Source: Bacteroidota bacterium (GTDB lineage Bacteria > Bacteroidota > Ignavibacteria > Kapaibacteriales > UBA2268). Taken from it: 17,130 nucleotides of DNA. The position numbers and the translations under genes are program-made. Under the pieces are notes generated by a model that was not told the origin of the DNA, made no database searches, and worked only from the letters and a program-made list of their open reading frames with translations. The stretch is from positions 1 to 17,130 of the forward strand of contig JAJRPT010000074.1 of NCBI GenBank assembly GCA_024280675.1, written 5' to 3'. Shown one piece after another: positions 14,491-17,130 of this stretch. Position 1 is the first letter of the stretch, and each line of letters starts with the position of its first letter.

Positions 14491-17130
14491 ATGAGGAAAA
14501 TATTGGTATTAATACTGCTTTTAGCTCTTTCGGTTTATTCAAATGCAGAAGAAAAAAAAGATACATCAAAACTAATCTCTGGAACACTGTCTGGTTTGAA
14601 ATTCCGCTCAATAGGCCCAGCACTCGCATCGGGCAGGATTTCAGACATTGCAGTTAATCCAAATAATTTCAATGAATTTTATTTAGCAATAGCCTCTGGT
14701 GGAGTGTGGAAGACAACGAATAAGGGACACACCTTTGCTCCAATATTTGATTCTGAGGCATCATATTCGACTGGATGTGTGGCAATCGCCCCCAGTAACA
14801 CAAATGTAGTTTGGGTGGGGTCTGGAGAAAATAATTCTCAAAGATCAGTCTCTTATGGCGATGGAGTTTACCGCTCACAAGACGGTGGCAAATCATTCAA
14901 GAACATGGGGCTAAAAGAATCCGAGCATATTGGCAAAATTATAATCCATCCCGAAGATGAAAATATTCTCTACATTGCATCCCAAGGCCCGCTCTGGAGA
15001 TCGGGTGGAGACAGAGGGCTTTATAAAACAATTGATGGCGGAGAAAACTGGACTGAGATTCTTAGAGGAAAAATGGAAATCTCAGACAACACAGGAGTTT
15101 CTGATATTTTGATGGATCCACGAGACCCAGATGTGATTTATGCTACAACTTATCAACGTCGTCGCCATGTTTGGACTCTGATTAATGGCGGACCCGAGGG
15201 TGCGATTTACAAAACAATTAACGGCGGAGAGACTTGGACAAAACTCACAAATGGTCTTCCTTCAAATGAATACATTGGACGCACTGGGCTTGCCATTTCC
15301 CCGGCTAATCCCGATTATATTTACGCACTTATAGAACTCCCAGAGAAAAAAGGTGGTTTCTACAAATCAACTGACAGAGGAGCCTCATGGTCGATGCAAA
15401 AAGATCATGTCTCTAGCTCTCCCCAGTATTATCAAGAACTTGTTTGCGACCCACAAGATCCAAACCTTGTTTATTCTCTTTCCACATACACAACATTTAC
15501 AAAAGATGGGGGGAAAACTTGGGCTACTCTTCCGCTAAGGGAAAAGCATGTCGATGATCACGCACTTTGGATAGATCCAAATGATTCCGATCACTTGCTA
15601 ATGGGATCCGACGGTGGGCTTTATGAGACTTATGACGGAGCGAAAAACTGGAGATTCTTTGAGAATTTATCTCTGACGCAATTCTACCGTGTGTCGGTCG
15701 ATAATGATTTCCCATTCTATAACATTTACGGTGGAACCCAAGACAATAACACAATCGGTGGACCAACCCGCACAAAAAGTGCAAATGGAATAACAAATCA
15801 GGACTTTTATTATACTATTGGTGGCGATGGGTTTGAAACTGTAATCGACCCAACTGATCCAAATATATTATATTCTCAGCCACAATACGGTATGCTCACC
15901 AGATATGACAAAAAAAGTGGTGAGATGACATTTGTCAAACCACAAGAGGAAGAGGGCGAAGAACTCCGCTGGAATTGGAATTCACCACTTATAATTTCTC
16001 CATTTGATCACAAAACACTTTATTTTGCTGCCAACAAATTGTTCAAGACAACAGATCGTGGAAATTCTTGGACTAAAATCTCTGAGGATTTGTCCCAAGG
16101 CATAAACCGAAATGAGCTTGAGATAATGGGTAAAGTTTGGAGTCCAGAAGCGGTTTCAAAAAATGCTTCAACTTCTCTTTATGGCAATATTGTTTCTCTT
16201 GACGAATCACCAAAAAAACGTGGCTTGCTCTACGTTGGCACCGATGACGGCCTTGTTCAAATTTCTGAGAACGACGGCGGTTCTTGGACTAAAATATCTT
16301 CATTCGACGGAGTTCCAAAAAATACTTATGTGTCTGATTTGCAGGCTGACCTCTTTGACGAAAATATTGTTTATGCCACATTTGATAACCGCAAGCGTGG
16401 GGATTTCACTCCATACATTTCAAAATCGAACGACAAGGGCAAGACTTGGAAATCTATTTCATCGAACCTGCCAGACAATCAGCCAGTCCATGCCATTGTC
16501 CAAGACCATGTCAATCCAAAATTACTGTTTATTGGAACAGAATATGGAGTATATTTCACAAACAATGGCGGAGAGAAATGGATAAGGCTAAAGAGTGGCT
16601 TGCCGACCATTTGCATAAAAGATATAGAAATTCAACGCAGAGAAAATGATTTAGTGCTTGGTTCATTCGGGCGTGGGTTTTATATATTGGATGATTACTC
16701 ATCACTTAGGACAATCACAGAAGAGTCGCTAGGAAAAGAAGCCGAATTATTTGCCGTAAAAGATGCTTGGACTTTTGTCGAAGACAGATCTTTTGGCAGA
16801 AGAAGTATGGGCGAGACATTCTGGAGGGGTGAGAATAAGAAATTTGGTGCAGATTTCACCTACTATATAAAAGACAATTACAAAACACTCAGAAGCAAAA
16901 GAAAGAAAGCAGAAAAAGATGCAGAGGAAAATAATAAAGACTCAAAGTATCCAACTTGGGAGGAACTCAGTGCAGAAGACAATGAAAGAAAGCCATCTCT
17001 AATTTTTGAGATTAAGGATGAAGCAGGAAATATTGTCCGCCGTTTGAGTACTCCTTGGAAAAAAGGTCTTCAGCGTATCACTTGGGATTTGCGTTACCCG
17101 AACACATCTCCTATAACAGATAAAACCAAG
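14491..17130 (+). CDS. Secreted BNR/Asp-box beta-propeller protein (sortilin/VPS10-like, often called glycosyl hydrolase), 3' end missing
   Basis: The first 880 codons are open with no stop; the gene continues past the window. A signal peptide (MRKILVLILLLALSVYSNA, about 1-19) predicts export. Eleven Asp-box motifs (S/T-x-D/N-x-G-x-x-W/F) occur near residues 75, 129, 180, 242, 293, 337, 380, 520, 592, 646 and 690, for example TIDGGENW and STDRGASW, which form the turns of a beta-propeller. After it come a highly charged segment (about 795-832) and DEAGNIVRRLSTPWKKGLQRITWDLRYP, the start of a family C-terminal beta domain. Similar large proteins in Bacteroidota/Ignavibacteria are annotated as glycosyl hydrolases, but Asp boxes do not prove sialidase activity and I see no catalytic Arg triad. 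The start is ATG with GGGA upstream. Confidence 0.88.
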   Translation, partial: MRKILVLILLLALSVYSNAEEKKDTSKLISGTLSGLKFRSIGPALASGRISDIAVNPNNFNEFYLAIASGGVWKTTNKGHTFAPIFDSEASYSTGCVAIAPSNTNVVWVGSGENNSQRSVSYGDGVYRSQDGGKSFKNMGLKESEHIGKIIIHPEDENILYIASQGPLWRSGGDRGLYKTIDGGENWTEILRGKMEISDNTGVSDILMDPRDPDVIYATTYQRRRHVWTLINGGPEGAIYKTINGGETWTKLTNGLPSNEYIGRTGLAISPANPDYIYALIELPEKKGGFYKSTDRGASWSMQKDHVSSSPQYYQELVCDPQDPNLVYSLSTYTTFTKDGGKTWATLPLREKHVDDHALWIDPNDSDHLLMGSDGGLYETYDGAKNWRFFENLSLTQFYRVSVDNDFPFYNIYGGTQDNNTIGGPTRTKSANGITNQDFYYTIGGDGFETVIDPTDPNILYSQPQYGMLTRYDKKSGEMTFVKPQEEEGEELRWNWNSPLIISPFDHKTLYFAANKLFKTTDRGNSWTKISEDLSQGINRNELEIMGKVWSPEAVSKNASTSLYGNIVSLDESPKKRGLLYVGTDDGLVQISENDGGSWTKISSFDGVPKNTYVSDLQADLFDENIVYATFDNRKRGDFTPYISKSNDKGKTWKSISSNLPDNQPVHAIVQDHVNPKLLFIGTEYGVYFTNNGGEKWIRLKSGLPTICIKDIEIQRRENDLVLGSFGRGFYILDDYSSLRTITEESLGKEAELFAVKDAWTFVEDRSFGRRSMGETFWRGENKKFGADFTYYIKDNYKTLRSKRKKAEKDAEENNKDSKYPTWEELSAEDNERKPSLIFEIKDEAGNIVRRLSTPWKKGLQRITWDLRYPNTSPITDKTK

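Noticed and set aside
16163..16585. 140-codon plus-strand open frame within the BNR gene
   Set aside because: Out-of-frame overlap with a gene carrying regular Asp-box motifs on both sides; composition is that of a shifted frame.
1..17130. tRNA genes, CRISPR arrays, insertion sequences, phage or defence genes
   Set aside because: I found no cloverleaf with a TTCGAAT-type arm, no regularly spaced repeats, no transposase or integrase and no recognisable defence domains; nearly all DNA is covered by core or envelope genes.

Overview
The window reads as chromosomal DNA from an AT-rich (roughly one-third G+C) member of the Bacteroidota/Chlorobiota/Ignavibacteriota (FCB) group. Four things point there. 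A promoter at 1966-1996 matches the Bacteroidota sigma consensus (TTTG, 19 nt, TAnnTTTG). One TonB locus has the exbB-exbD-exbD-tonB-PstS-like-TPR layout. One lipoprotein ends in a region resembling a type IX secretion (PorSS) sorting domain. OmpA-type and BNR-repeat envelope proteins are also present. I cannot place it to genus. I see no tRNA, rRNA, CRISPR array, insertion sequence or phage gene.

Layout: everything from 1 to 14366 is on the minus strand, so it is transcribed right to left. The block 14366-11524 encodes an outer-membrane barrel/OmpA-family protein and a lipoprotein. It runs almost without gaps into recN (11506-9788), pyrB (9804-8878) and prmC (8881-8003), and these genes overlap by a few bases. 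After a 143-bp gap with its own candidate promoter comes the energy-transduction block: exbB, exbD1, exbD2, tonB, a tiny two-helix membrane protein, a PstS-like lipoprotein and a large TPR protein (7859-2007). A strong promoter at 1996-1966 then starts the conserved lipid/ribosome block: DUF177 (YceD-like), rpmF (L32), plsX and the first codons of fabH, which leaves the window at base 1. Only the last gene (14491 to the right edge, incomplete) is on the plus strand. It is a secreted beta-propeller protein with eleven Asp-box (BNR) repeats, divergent from the OmpA gene.

How the parts work together: plsX/fabH link fatty-acid synthesis to phospholipid synthesis. The ExbB/ExbD/TonB block uses the proton gradient to energise outer-membrane transport, and its PstS-like and TPR partners probably form a linked periplasmic or envelope module whose ligand is unknown. 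The OmpA protein, the lipoprotein and the BNR protein are surface/envelope functions. The most notable signal is a run of ten G residues just after the signal peptide of the OmpA-family gene, in an AT-rich background. Both a 9-G and an 11-G tract would hit an early stop, which is the typical form of a phase-variable (contingency) switch. Other points worth checking are an open -1 frame with a hydrophobic segment right after exbB, a perfect 31-nt palindrome on the rpmF stop codon, and the large share of genes starting with TTG.
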